Source: AWTP1-18 sp036504515 (GTDB lineage Bacteria; Pseudomonadota; Gammaproteobacteria; Burkholderiales; Rhodocyclaceae). From it: DNA of 64,000 nucleotides. Positions 16,397 through 25,496 of the stretch are shown piece by piece. The stretch lies in assembly GCA_036504515.1 (NCBI GenBank), contig DASXVA010000004.1, forward strand, positions 181,414 to 245,413. Reading direction: 5' to 3'. The translations under genes were made by a program, and so were the position numbers. The number at the start of each line of letters is the position of its first letter. The stretch's first letter is position 1. The notes under the pieces were generated by a model that was given only the letters and a program-made list of their open reading frames with translations, searched no databases and had not been told where the DNA came from.

Positions 16397-16975
16397 TCAG
16401 GAACCGAGCAGTTCCGCCATTTCGATAACTTGAGTCGCCACTTTTGCCACGGACTGTTTGCGGTCCATGGCCAGCTTGCGCAGGGCGTTGTAGGCCTCGT
16501 CTTCATCCATGCCGCGGGCCTTCATGAGGACACCCTTGGCCCGGTCAATGACCTTGCGGTCCGCTAGTTTCTGGGTGGCTTCGTCTCTTTCCTTGCGCAG
16601 GGCCTGGAATTCCTCGAAGCTGGCAATCGCGACTTCGAGAATGGGCTTGAGCCGTTTCTGGGTCAGGCCGTCCACTACATAGGAGGACACGCCAGCCTTG
16701 ATGGCCTTGCGAATGGTAAAGGCATCCCGTTTATTGGAGACCATGACCACGGGGCGGGGCATGGCCTCGTTCATGACAGCCAAGTGTTCCAAGGTGTCGC
16801 GGGTTGGCGAGTCGGTGTGAATCAAGATGGCATCGGGCTTGAGCTTTTCTACTTTGTCAGCCAAGTCCATGGCCGAAGGCAACAGGGCTGCGACCTGATA
16901 GCCGGCCAAGGCAAGGCCAGCACAGATTTCCCGGGCGCGGCTTTCCGAATCGTCAATGACAAGAACGCTCAACAT
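16397..16975 (-). CDS. nasT: ANTAR-domain transcription antiterminator, NasT type
   Basis: The 192-residue protein has an N-terminal receiver-like domain (about 1-120; VLVIDDSES) and a C-terminal ANTAR RNA-binding domain (about 130-190; DRAKGVLMKARGMDEDEAYNALRKLAMD). It is the expected reader of the hexaloop leaders at nrtA, nirB and perhaps nasA. The residue aligned with the phospho-accepting Asp is His (ILIHTDSP), and the conserved receiver Lys is also missing (VVDG), so regulation by phosphorylation is unlikely. In known systems NasS holds NasT inactive until nitrate binds; no nasS is visible here. It lies on the same strand upstream of nrtA with a 375-bp gap. Confidence 0.88.
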   Translation of the reverse strand: MLSVLVIDDSESRAREICAGLALAGYQVAALLPSAMDLADKVEKLKPDAILIHTDSPTRDTLEHLAVMNEAMPRPVVMVSNKRDAFTIRKAIKAGVSSYVVDGLTQKRLKPILEVAIASFEEFQALRKERDEATQKLADRKVIDRAKGVLMKARGMDEDEAYNALRKLAMDRKQSVAKVATQVIEMAELLGS

Positions 16976-17015
16976 GGGGCGATTGTGCCACGCCCGCGGG
17001 AACGGATGAGAAACG

Positions 17016-18587
17016 TCAGGACTGACCCTGGCAACGGACGAACATCAGGGAGATGTCGTCCTGCTGTTCGATACCTAGCGTATGGCGGCTCAACTGGTCA
17101 CGGACGGCATCAAGCCGGTGATCGGGGGAGGCCGAGACAAGGGTGCCGATCAATCTTTCCTGACCGAAGGCCTCGTTGTTGACGTTGGCGGCTTCGATGA
17201 CGCCGTCCGAGAACATGACGAACTGATCGCCATCTTCCCACTGCAGTGTCACTAACTCACTCATGTCATTGCTGAAGTCCACAATACCCAAAGGGAGATG
17301 GGTTGATGCGAGACGTTGTTTGATATTGCCCTGGGCATCCAGCCATAGCGTTTCTGGCATGCCGCCTTGCCAGATTGTGATGGAACGACTCTTCTCGTCG
17401 ATGCAGAGCAGAGTAGCTGCAACAAAGCGGCCGGAAGGAAGCATCGCCAGCAAGTTCTGATTGAGCCGCTGAGCGATGTAGGAAAGGTCGCGACCAATCT
17501 GAATGAGGCTGTAAAAGGACGTTAATACGGGGAGTGCGCTGATTGCTGCGGCAAGGCCGTGACCGGTGGCATCGGCCAGCATGGCATAGAGTCGTCCGTC
17601 TGCACCGCGCATGCCTGCAACAATGTCACCGCTGAAACTGCTGGCAGGAGTGACCCAATGGAGCAGCGCGGGGTCCTCAAGGCCGGGGTGCTGCACCATG
17701 CGTTGCATGATGTCCTGGGCGAGCTGATTTTCCCGTTCCTGCTCGTCAAAGTAGCGCTGGAGGCGTTCAGCATTGGAGCGCAGGCGGCTTTCGATAATCT
17801 TTCGCTCGCTAATGTCGCGCACGATGCCGACAAAGGAGCGCTCACCATCCACGATCATTTCGGTGACACCCAACTCCATGGGGAAGACACTACCGTTGCG
17901 GCGGCGACCTTTGACTTCCCTTTGCCCGATGCCAATGATTTTTGAGGGGCCACCTTGAATGTATTTGGCCAGATAACCATTGTGTTCGCTGCTGTAGGGT
18001 TCCGGGATCAGGATGCTGACGTTCTGCCCGATCAATTCATCCAGTTCATAGCCGAAGATGATGCCGGCGGCACGACTGGCCCAGGTAATAGTGCCCTGCT
18101 CATCGATGGTGACGATACCGTCCACAATGTTTTCGGAGATGGAGGCCATCTGCTTGCGGGAGGCGTCCAAACTGCGCTGCATGTGCAGAGTGCGGGAAAA
18201 GGAGCGCAGCTTGGCATCCAGCACGACGAAATTGATCGGCTTTGCCAAGTAGTCATCACCACCGGCATCCATGCCCGCCACCAAGTTTTCGTCTTTGGAC
18301 AGTGCTGAGAGAAAAATGATGGGAACCCAGTGTTCCCCTGCGATTTGCTTGATGCGGCGCGTGGCTTCGTAACCATCCATCACCGGCATCATGACGTCCA
18401 TCAGGATCAGGTCAGGATGTTCGCGAGAGAAAACTTCAACGGCGCTTGCGCCATTGTCGGCAGTCAGAACCTGATAACCCAGCTTGCTCAGGAAGACTTG
18501 GAGAATCTGTCGATTGGTTGCCGTGTCGTCCACGGCCAGCACTTTGAGCTGACGACTGCTGGAGGAGCTTCCAATCGCGATGTTCAT
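17016..18587 (-). CDS. response regulator with PAS and SpoIIE (PP2C) phosphatase domains
   Basis: The 523-residue cytoplasmic protein has a receiver domain (about 14-130; acceptor Asp in LILMDVMMP, Lys in LAKPIN), a PAS domain (about 145-265; GTITWASRAAGIIFGYELDEL) and a SpoIIE/RsbU-like PP2C phosphatase (about 310-520) with metal-binding SGDIV, DATGHG, SDGVIEA and DDIS. Such proteins (RsbU/HsbR type) dephosphorylate an anti-sigma-factor antagonist when their receiver is activated. The RsbW-like kinase gene 67 bp upstream on the same strand supports a partner-switch role; no STAS antagonist is seen nearby. It ends 40 bp from nasT. Confidence 0.85.
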   Translation of the reverse strand: MNIAIGSSSSSRQLKVLAVDDTATNRQILQVFLSKLGYQVLTADNGASAVEVFSREHPDLILMDVMMPVMDGYEATRRIKQIAGEHWVPIIFLSALSKDENLVAGMDAGGDDYLAKPINFVVLDAKLRSFSRTLHMQRSLDASRKQMASISENIVDGIVTIDEQGTITWASRAAGIIFGYELDELIGQNVSILIPEPYSSEHNGYLAKYIQGGPSKIIGIGQREVKGRRRNGSVFPMELGVTEMIVDGERSFVGIVRDISERKIIESRLRSNAERLQRYFDEQERENQLAQDIMQRMVQHPGLEDPALLHWVTPASSFSGDIVAGMRGADGRLYAMLADATGHGLAAAISALPVLTSFYSLIQIGRDLSYIAQRLNQNLLAMLPSGRFVAATLLCIDEKSRSITIWQGGMPETLWLDAQGNIKQRLASTHLPLGIVDFSNDMSELVTLQWEDGDQFVMFSDGVIEAANVNNEAFGQERLIGTLVSASPDHRLDAVRDQLSRHTLGIEQQDDISLMFVRCQGQS

Positions 18588-18654
18588 GGCCCGGGTCTCA
18601 AAATAATGGCGTCTCTGCCGCGTGAAAGATTATAACTTTCGTCCTACCTCTGTA

Positions 18655-19188
18655 TCAGACGTTTTTGTCGGTAGGCAAGCTGATTTTGGCAACAACCTGA
18701 TTGCCGCACCCGATGAATTCGACGGATTCAAAGCCCATGGTGCGGGCAATGGCGATTCCCCGGCCACAGGGGTCCGCCGCCCGATCATGGTTGAAGTTTT
18801 CGAAGGGATGCCAGTCAAAACCCTGCCCGGGGTCGCTGACCTTGAAATTGATCTTGTCGCCGACAAGAGAGACTTCAATGTGGGCGGTGAGCCCTGCGTA
18901 TTTGTCCAGGGCGAGACGCCGGTCCACTTCATCTTCCAGGCTCATATTGCGTCGCAGATGCAGCTTGGTTTCGTGACCAATGCACAGTACCCCATGTTCA
19001 ATGGCATTCGCCATGAGTTCGATCAGGCCGACGGTGGCCGTTTCGGGGGTGGGGCATAGTTCGGCAAGAAAACAGGCAAGGTCACCAATTTCTGCTGGCG
19101 TGCGAAAGGTGAAGTCCACGGGACCAGCCTGCTTGATAAGCCGCAAAAGACTGCTGGAGGTGATGTCTTCGCCGGAGCTGGTTCGCAT
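18655..19188 (-). CDS. RsbW-like histidine-kinase-fold (HATPase) anti-sigma kinase
   Basis: The 177-residue protein is a single GHKL ATPase domain of the serine-kinase RsbW/SpoIIAB group: N-box LIELMANAIEHG (about 58-69), G1 box DPGQGFDW (about 128-135) and G2 box GRGIAIARTMGF (about 150-161). It would phosphorylate a STAS-domain antagonist and bind a target such as a sigma or anti-sigma factor. It is upstream of the REC-PAS-SpoIIE gene in the same orientation, so kinase and phosphatase act as an opposing pair. Confidence 0.8.
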   Translation of the reverse strand: MRTSSGEDITSSSLLRLIKQAGPVDFTFRTPAEIGDLACFLAELCPTPETATVGLIELMANAIEHGVLCIGHETKLHLRRNMSLEDEVDRRLALDKYAGLTAHIEVSLVGDKINFKVSDPGQGFDWHPFENFNHDRAADPCGRGIAIARTMGFESVEFIGCGNQVVAKISLPTDKNV

Positions 19189-19489
19189 GAATGGGATGTG
19201 GGATGGATTAGCCTGACCGTCTTGATGCGGTACGAGGAGGCCATCGTTCGCTTGAAGGACAGCGCAACAATTATATTCTGATATTCGGACAAGCTATGCC
19301 TTTAGGGCTAGATGGCCGCCTAATGACGCTTTCTTGAGTGGAATTTGATGGACTTTCAAAGGGGATGAATGTGTTTTATTGTTGCCCGAACAAGTGCCAC
19401 GCACAGGCAACCGTATACTTTGCCTTGTCGTCACCACCGTCGAAGACAAAGGTGGTGCTCTGTTTTTGTGACCCAATCTAGAGGGCGCT
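19189..19489. other. intergenic region with divergent promoters and a hairpin
   Basis: This 301-bp gap separates the minus-strand kinase gene from the plus-strand pilSR group. A -10-like TATACT lies at 19414-19419 on the plus strand with no good -35. It is followed by a hairpin CACCACC (19432-19438) / GGTGGTG (19451-19457) and a run of five T (19462-19466), a terminator-like or attenuator-like structure 23 bp before the next gene. I see nothing else. Confidence 0.45.
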
Positions 19490-19720
19490 ATGCTCAAGTG
19501 GTTTCTTTGGTTCCTCATCGTTCTCATCTTCTGGGGATTGTTTCGTTCCCGCAATCGTCTGAAACAAGCGGACGTATCTGTTGCGGACTCCAGAAAGTCT
19601 GCAACTATGGTCTCCTGCGCCCAGTGCAAGATTTACCTGCCGGAGGGAGAGGCCTTGAAGCAGGATGGCAACGTCTTTTGCAGCAAGGACCATTACGAGC
19701 AATGGAAGCGCCGTTCCTGA
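19490..19720 (+). CDS. PP0621 family small membrane protein
   Basis: The 76-residue protein has one N-terminal membrane helix (about 3-19) and a short cytoplasmic tail with two CxxC-like cysteine positions (MVSCAQCKIYLPEGEAL ... FCSKDHYEQW), which looks like a small zinc-binding finger. This matches the conserved PP0621 family found just upstream of pilSR in many beta- and gammaproteobacteria. Its stop is separated from the pilS start by one base, so it is co-translated with pilS. Function unknown. Confidence 0.8.
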   Translation: MLKWFLWFLIVLIFWGLFRSRNRLKQADVSVADSRKSATMVSCAQCKIYLPEGEALKQDGNVFCSKDHYEQWKRRS

Positions 19721-19721
19721 C

Positions 19722-21314
19722 ATGACTGACTTGTCCGCTTTGCTGCGACGGGAGGAGCGATACCCGCTGGCGCCAGGAGATACCTTCTGGCGCTCCTTGC
19801 ACTACTTCAATATTTATCGCTTGCTGGTGGCGGCGCTGTTTGGGTTGGCATCGGTCTTCATGATTGCCAATCCCCCGTTTGCCTCTCCGACCGACAACTG
19901 GGGAAACTGGCTGGTTCGCCTCTACTTGCTGCTGGCTTTGTTCTTCTATTTTTTGTTGCCACGCTGGCGCCTCTCCTTCAATGCCTTGCTGACTTTCGAG
20001 GTGATGGCGGACGTATTCATCCTGACCCTGCTCATGTATTTGAGCGGCGGGAACCGCAGCGGCTTCAGTTACATGCTGCTGGTGGTGCTGGCCGGGGCCG
20101 GGCTGGTCGGACAGGGCCGACTGACGCTGTTCTATGCAGCCATGGCGTCGGTGGCGGTGTTGGTGGAGCAGGGCTTCCATTTGCTACGAGAGGGTAGTGA
20201 CCTGGCAGACTTCACGTCCACCGGCGTGATCTGCATGGGATTCTTTGGCACCGCCATTTCTGCCCACTTGCTTTCGAAACGGGTGGTGGCCAGTGAGAAT
20301 CTCGCCCGCCAGCGGGGCGAGGCTCTGGCTGCCCAGGTGCGGATCAATGAGCAAGTCATCCGTGACATGCAGGATGGCGTTCTGGTCGTGAATCGGGAAG
20401 GCCATGTGCTGCAACACAATCCCCGGGCCGCCGAATTGTGCGGGATGGAAAATGTCGGCAAGGGTGCGTTGGCCGACTTCTTTCCCGAATTGGCGGAACA
20501 CTTTGATCAGTGGCGGGATGGTGCCGGGGAGGCTCAGGGAGTCCTGTTGTCGCCCAACAATCTGCCGCTTCATGTCCGTTACTTGCCCGCCGGGGATGGT
20601 GCCAATTCCCTGCTTTTCATTGAAGATGCCGATCAGTTGCAGGCCCAGGCTCGCCAGATCAAGCTGGCAGCCCTTGGGCGGCTTACCGCTAATATGGCCC
20701 ATGAAATCCGCAATCCACTGGCCGCCATCAGTCATGCTGCCGAGTTGATGAAAGAGGAAACGGAAAGTCCCGTTAATGATCGACTGCTGCGCATCATTGG
20801 CGAGAACACCGGTCGTTTGAACAGGATGGTGACCGATGTGCTTGAGCTGGGGCGGCGAGATAAGACCTGGGCTGAAACTATCGACCTCAAGCCCTTCCTG
20901 ACGAGCTTTGCCGAGGAGCAGGCCTTGACCGATCCGCAACAGGCGGCTGTTTTGCTGGTGATTTGCGATGAAGGGGCGACACTGCTTTTCGACCGCGGGC
21001 ACCTGACCCGGGTCCTGAGCAATCTGGTGGGCAACGCGTTGCGTTATTGCAGTGGCAAGCCTGCCAGTGTTCGCATCCAGGCCCAACGGGCGGCCTTTGG
21101 TCAGCAGACCATCCTCTGGGTGGAAGATGATGGCCCCGGCATTGGTGCCGAATTACGGGCGCAGGTTTTCGAGCCCTTTTTCACGACACGCAGCAACGGG
21201 ACGGGGTTGGGGCTTTATATTGCCAGGGAACTGTGTGACGCCAATGGGGCGAACCTGGTCCTGCTGGAAAGGGAAAGCGGCACATGCTTTCGCATGACAG
21301 GCCCTTCAGCATGA
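19722..21314 (+). CDS. pilS: sensor histidine kinase of type IV pilus expression
   Basis: PilS controls PilR. With the ATG at 19722 the protein is 530 residues: about six membrane segments in the first 185 residues, a PAS domain (about 210-300; VIRDMQDGVLVVNREGHVLQHN), a HisKA domain with the phospho-acceptor His in NMAHEIRNPLAAISHAAELM (about 330-350) and an ATPase domain with DDGPGIG and GTGLGLYIARELC. In Pseudomonas PilS senses the level of pilin in the membrane. An earlier ATG at 19665 would overlap the PP0621 gene and is unlikely. pilR follows after 16 bp. Confidence 0.92.
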   Translation: MTDLSALLRREERYPLAPGDTFWRSLHYFNIYRLLVAALFGLASVFMIANPPFASPTDNWGNWLVRLYLLLALFFYFLLPRWRLSFNALLTFEVMADVFILTLLMYLSGGNRSGFSYMLLVVLAGAGLVGQGRLTLFYAAMASVAVLVEQGFHLLREGSDLADFTSTGVICMGFFGTAISAHLLSKRVVASENLARQRGEALAAQVRINEQVIRDMQDGVLVVNREGHVLQHNPRAAELCGMENVGKGALADFFPELAEHFDQWRDGAGEAQGVLLSPNNLPLHVRYLPAGDGANSLLFIEDADQLQAQARQIKLAALGRLTANMAHEIRNPLAAISHAAELMKEETESPVNDRLLRIIGENTGRLNRMVTDVLELGRRDKTWAETIDLKPFLTSFAEEQALTDPQQAAVLLVICDEGATLLFDRGHLTRVLSNLVGNALRYCSGKPASVRIQAQRAAFGQQTILWVEDDGPGIGAELRAQVFEPFFTTRSNGTGLGLYIARELCDANGANLVLLERESGTCFRMTGPSA

Positions 21315-21330
21315 GTAATGGAGAACAAGG

Positions 21331-22692
21331 GTGAAACGGGGCGATTGCCAAAAACGCGTATTGATTGTGGATGACGAGGCTGACATCCGCGAATTGCTTG
21401 ATCTGACCATGGTCCGCATGGGACTGGTGGCCGATTGCGCCGCCAATCTGGCGGAGGCAAGGCAGTTCCTGGCTTCTGCCCATTACCAGCTTTGCCTGAC
21501 GGACATGCGCTTGCCGGATGGCGAAGGCTTGTCCCTGGTACGGCACATCGGCGAAGTTTTCCCCGAACTGCCCGTGGCCGTGATTACCGCCCACGGTAGT
21601 GCCGAAAATGCGGTGGCTGCTCTGAAGGCCGGTGCTTTTGACTATCTGTCCAAACCGGTTTCCCTTGATCAGTTGCGCGCCCTGGTGAAAACAGCCGTGG
21701 GTTTGCCCTCGGCTGAAGCAGCCTCAACCAGCGTCGCGGACGATGAGTTTTCCCTGCTGGGCTCATCCTCGGCCATGGAAGAGGTGCGCAGTTTGATTGA
21801 GCGGGTGGCGCGGAGCCAGGCCCCGGTTCATATTCAGGGGGAGTCCGGCAGCGGCAAGGAAATGGCTGCCCGACTGATTCATCGCCTGGGGGCCCGTAGC
21901 GCTGGTACTTTTGTTCCGGTTAATTGCGGCGCTATTCCCGAGAACTTGATGGAGAGCGAATTCTTCGGTTATCGAAAAGGCGCCTTTACCGGTGCCGATC
22001 AGGATCGGGACGGCTTCTTTCAAACGGCTCACGGCGGCACCCTGTTCCTGGACGAGGTGGCCGATTTGCCGCCGGCCATGCAGGTCAAGCTGTTGCGGGT
22101 GATCCAGGAAAAGAAGCTGCGCAAGGTAGGCAGTCCCACCGAGGATGCCGTGGATGTACGCATTCTCAGTGCGACCCACCAGAATCTGCGGGCACTGGTG
22201 GAGCAGGGCAAGTTTCGGCAGGACCTGTACTTTCGCCTCAATGTGATCGAGCTGCGGATGCCATCCCTGCGGGAGTGTGGCAGTGATGTGCTGCTTCTCG
22301 CCGACCGTATTCTTCAGCGTTTGGCAAAAGATACGGAAGGCCCGCTGCCCGTGCTGAGTGTCGAGGCGAAACGGGCCCTGGTGTCCTACCCTTTTCCTGG
22401 CAATGTGCGCGAGCTGGAAAACATTCTTGAACGGGCCATGGCGTTGCGCACCAGTAATAGCATCGAAGTTGCCGACCTGAATTTGGCCCCGGTGTCCGTC
22501 ATTTACTCCGCTGAAGATCCGGGCGGGGTCGAAGGTCAGTCATTGCAAGACTATCTGGATCAGGTCGAGCGGCAAGTCTTGCTGGAGGCCTTGAATAAAA
22601 CCCGCTTTAACAGGACTGCTGCCGCCAAGGTGCTGGGTGTGACCTTCCGTTCCCTGCGCTATCGCATGGAACGACTAGGCTTGAACGACTGA
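21331..22692 (+). CDS. pilR: sigma-54-dependent response regulator of pilin expression
   Basis: The 453-residue NtrC-family activator has a receiver domain (about 10-120; acceptor Asp in CLTDMRLPDGEG), an AAA+ domain (about 145-375) with Walker A GESGSGKE, the sigma-54 contact loop GAFTGA and Walker B GGTLFLDEVADL, and a C-terminal Fis-type helix-turn-helix (about 410-450; NRTAAAKVLGVTFRSLRYRMERL). It should activate pilA, whose sigma-54 promoter lies at 30953. The start at 21331 is GTG; it overlaps no gene. Confidence 0.93.
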   Translation: MKRGDCQKRVLIVDDEADIRELLDLTMVRMGLVADCAANLAEARQFLASAHYQLCLTDMRLPDGEGLSLVRHIGEVFPELPVAVITAHGSAENAVAALKAGAFDYLSKPVSLDQLRALVKTAVGLPSAEAASTSVADDEFSLLGSSSAMEEVRSLIERVARSQAPVHIQGESGSGKEMAARLIHRLGARSAGTFVPVNCGAIPENLMESEFFGYRKGAFTGADQDRDGFFQTAHGGTLFLDEVADLPPAMQVKLLRVIQEKKLRKVGSPTEDAVDVRILSATHQNLRALVEQGKFRQDLYFRLNVIELRMPSLRECGSDVLLLADRILQRLAKDTEGPLPVLSVEAKRALVSYPFPGNVRELENILERAMALRTSNSIEVADLNLAPVSVIYSAEDPGGVEGQSLQDYLDQVERQVLLEALNKTRFNRTAAAKVLGVTFRSLRYRMERLGLND

Positions 22693-22695
22693 GTC

Positions 22696-23241
22696 ATGGC
22701 ATCTCCAAAGTTCAGCTGGCAGGAGGCTGGTGGTGGCCTTATTGGTGAAGCGGAGTACGGCGCTTCACCAAACCAGGATGCCCGCCCCGAGGGTGTTCGT
22801 GTCGACTTGCTGGTCATTCACTTCATCAGCCTGCCGCCAGGCCGTTTTGAGGGCGATGCCATCCATCGTTTATTCACCAATAGCCTGGACGAGTCGGTCC
22901 ATCTTGATTTGGCCGGGCTTTCTGCCCTGAGGGTGTCGTCCCATTTTCTGATTCGTCGGGATGGCCGCCTCTTGCAGTATGTGCCCTGCGACCAGCGTGC
23001 CTGGCATGCCGGTGTGTCCCGTTGGAAGGGGCGTAACCGCTGCAACGACTTTTCCATCGGCATCGAGCTTGAAGGTTGTGAAACCCTGCCCTTTGAAGAA
23101 GCTCAGTATCAAACCCTGGCTGCGTTGATTCCCCTGCTTAAATCCCGTTATCCCATTGTGGATGTGGTCGGTCACGAACACATTGCCCCGGGACGAAAAA
23201 TAGATCCTGGCCCCACCTTCGACTGGGCGCGGATTTCCTGA
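22696..23241 (+). CDS. ampD: 1,6-anhydro-N-acetylmuramyl-L-alanine amidase
   Basis: AmpD removes the peptide from cytoplasmic anhydro-muropeptides during cell-wall recycling. The 181-residue protein matches the family length (about 185) and has the zinc ligands in VIHFISLPPG (His about 36), and GHEHIAPGRKIDPGPTFDW (His and Asp about 158-168). It starts 4 bp after pilR and is probably in the same transcript. It has no signal peptide, as expected. Confidence 0.93.
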   Translation: MASPKFSWQEAGGGLIGEAEYGASPNQDARPEGVRVDLLVIHFISLPPGRFEGDAIHRLFTNSLDESVHLDLAGLSALRVSSHFLIRRDGRLLQYVPCDQRAWHAGVSRWKGRNRCNDFSIGIELEGCETLPFEEAQYQTLAALIPLLKSRYPIVDVVGHEHIAPGRKIDPGPTFDWARIS

Positions 23242-23269
23242 TTTTTACTTCCGACGAAAGTCATATCTA

Positions 23270-24350
23270 TGAATCGCCTCAGCAGAGTTCAAAGTCATAC
23301 GCCGCAATGGTGCTGTTGTCGGTTTTGAGGCATCCGGCTTCCATCGCCATGACGGACCAAGGCCTTCCTTGCTGTTACCGGAGGGCAGTGGGCCGTACCG
23401 GCTCAGGTGCGGGAGTTGGTGGGGCCTCTGACCGATAACGTTATGGCTGTCTTGACGCGCCGTCATCCCAAGGGCGGCACGGTGCATATCGAGAATATTC
23501 AGGATTAAGTGGAACTGGCACCGATGCGTTCCGGCGAGCATGACGTGGCCAGGGCCTATGTGCTCTACCGGGAAAAATGTACTCTGGAGCGCAGCCAGAA
23601 GCGAGTTGCCATGTAACTCGAACTGGCCTTGCATGTGATTGAGAACTGCGTCCGCCAGCCCCTGGATCAAGAGGCTCTGCATGATTTGCTGGACGCTGCC
23701 TGTGAGGGCTTGGGGGAAGCGGTGAATGCAGCTGCGATCTTTGAGGCCACCCTGAAGAATCTCTACGACGGTGTGCCGGTGGAAGAAGTGCGCAAGTCCG
23801 CCATTCTTTCCTCCCGGGTGCTGATCGAGAAGGATCCGGCTTACAGCCACGCCACCGCCCGTCTGCTGCTGTGCACGCCGTACGCCGCGAAGTGCAGGCC
23901 CGGGAACACGACGGTTATCTGGAGGTAGAACGTTCCTCCTCCCTGGGCTGGGACGCCCTGCGCCGCCGCATCGCTGAGATGGGCATGCGCAATTCCAACT
24001 GCGTTGCCATTGCGCCAACGGTCACCATCTCCAACATCGTCGGCGTTTCGGCCTGCATCGAGCCTGAGTACTAGAACCTCTATGTCAAATCCAACCTGTC
24101 CGGCGAGTTTACCGTGGCCAACGAACATCTGGTGCGGGATATCAAGGCCCTGGGTCTGTGGGACGAGGTGATGATCGCCGATCTCAAATACTTCGACGGC
24201 TCCCTGGCTCGGATTGGCCGGGTGCCCCAGAAGCTGCGGGACCTCTACGCCACGGCTTTCGAGGTGGATGCGACCTGGCTGGTTGAGGCCGCCTCCCGCC
24301 GTCAAAAGTGGATCGACCAGGCCCAGTCCCTCAACATCTATCTGGCTGGT
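23270..24350 (+). pseudogene. nrdA: remnant of nrdA (class I ribonucleotide reductase large chain)
   Basis: Pieces of NrdA can be read in two frames: the ATP-cone start (FKVIRRNGAVVGFEAS at about 23289), then after a frameshift VRELVGPLTDNVMAVLTRRHPKGG, a stop (TAA, about 23506) inside IENIQD*VELA, MRSGEHDVARAYVLYREKC, a second stop, then [45 protein letters not shown], and the C-terminal half with [19 protein letters not shown] and [18 protein letters not shown], where TAG replaces CAG. Only about 360 codons of an expected ~950 remain, so large internal parts are deleted. The end is joined to nrdB. It cannot make a working enzyme. Confidence 0.9.
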
Positions 24351-25262
24351 TGCGCCAATTACTGGATGCCCCAAGAGATCAACATGGCCCGGGACATTTC
24401 CCAATGGAAGGATCCCAACGTCCTTTCCGAAGACGAGCGCCGCATTGCTAACCGCAACCGGGGGTTCTTTGTCACCGCCGACAGTCTCGCTGCCAACAAC
24501 ATCGTACTCGGTACCTACCGCCACATCACCGCGCCCGAATGCCGCCAGTACCTGCTGCGCCAGGCCTTCGAGGAGACGATCCATACCCACGCCTATCAGT
24601 ACATCGTGGAAAGCCTGGGGCTGGACGAGGGCGAAATCTTCAATGCGTATCACGAGACTCCTTCCATCCGGCCCAAGGACGAGTTCCTCATTCCCTTTAT
24701 CGACGTGCTCACCGATCCCGAATTCCGCACCGGCACACCGGAGGCGGACCAGCAGTTGTTGAAGAGCCTGATCGTGTTTGCCTGCCTGATGGAGGGCTTG
24801 TTCTTCTACGTCGGCTTCGCCCAGATCCTGGCCCTGGGCCGGCAGAATAAGATGACCGGCGCTGCCGAGCAGTACCAACACATCCTGCGGGTCGAGTCCA
24901 TGCACTGCAACTTCGGTATCGATCTGATCAACCAGATCAAGTTGGAGAACCCGCATTTGTGGACCGCCGAGTTCCGCGCTGAACTGTATGACTCTTCCGG
25001 CAGGTGGTTGATCTGGAGTACGCCTACGCCGAGGACACCATGCCCCGCGGCGTGCTGGGCCTCAATGCCTCTATGTTCAAGGGCTACCTGTGTTACATCG
25101 CCAATCGGCGCTGTCAGCAGATCGGACTCGATACGATGTTCTCCGGCGAAGAGAATCCATTTCCCTGGATGGTGGAGATGAACGATCTTAAAAAAAGAGA
25201 AAAATTTCTTCGAGACGCGCGTCACGGAATACCAGGCGGGTGGCGCGTTGTCGTGGGATTGA
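24339..25262 (+). pseudogene. nrdB: remnant of nrdB (class I ribonucleotide reductase small chain), fused to nrdA
   Basis: From 24351 the frame codes for NrdB ([17 protein letters not shown] ... [60 protein letters not shown]). The N-terminal ~50-60 residues are missing: the nrdA frame runs in at a Tyr-Leu-Ala-Gly sequence (24339-24350) found in both parent proteins. A frameshift near 25000 moves the frame ([16 protein letters not shown] resumes), and another in the A-rich stretch near 25195 separates the true C-terminus, which ends GGALSWD at 25262. Two frameshifts and the missing start make this a pseudogene. Confidence 0.9.
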
Positions 25263-25496
25263 GACAGTGTGCGATTGTGATGCGAGCAACGATGTGTGAA
25301 CACGAATGACGTTTGCTAGTCTCCGTTTCGTTTCTCGTCTCGCACTCTTAAACGAAGTGATAGGCGGAAAAACGTGAGGAATTCATCGCTTTCCTTTGTA
25401 TGATTGCAGTGAATAATGCACGCATACCCAAATCGGGTTAGAGAAGTGAAGCAGTAGTGGTGTTTCCCTTGTTCCCTTGTCCTTTAGGAGGTTCCC

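Noticed and set aside
24114..25181. Intact 355-residue ribonucleotide reductase small subunit
   Set aside because: The frame is a NrdA tail joined to NrdB and goes out of frame near 25000; the true NrdB start and end are missing.
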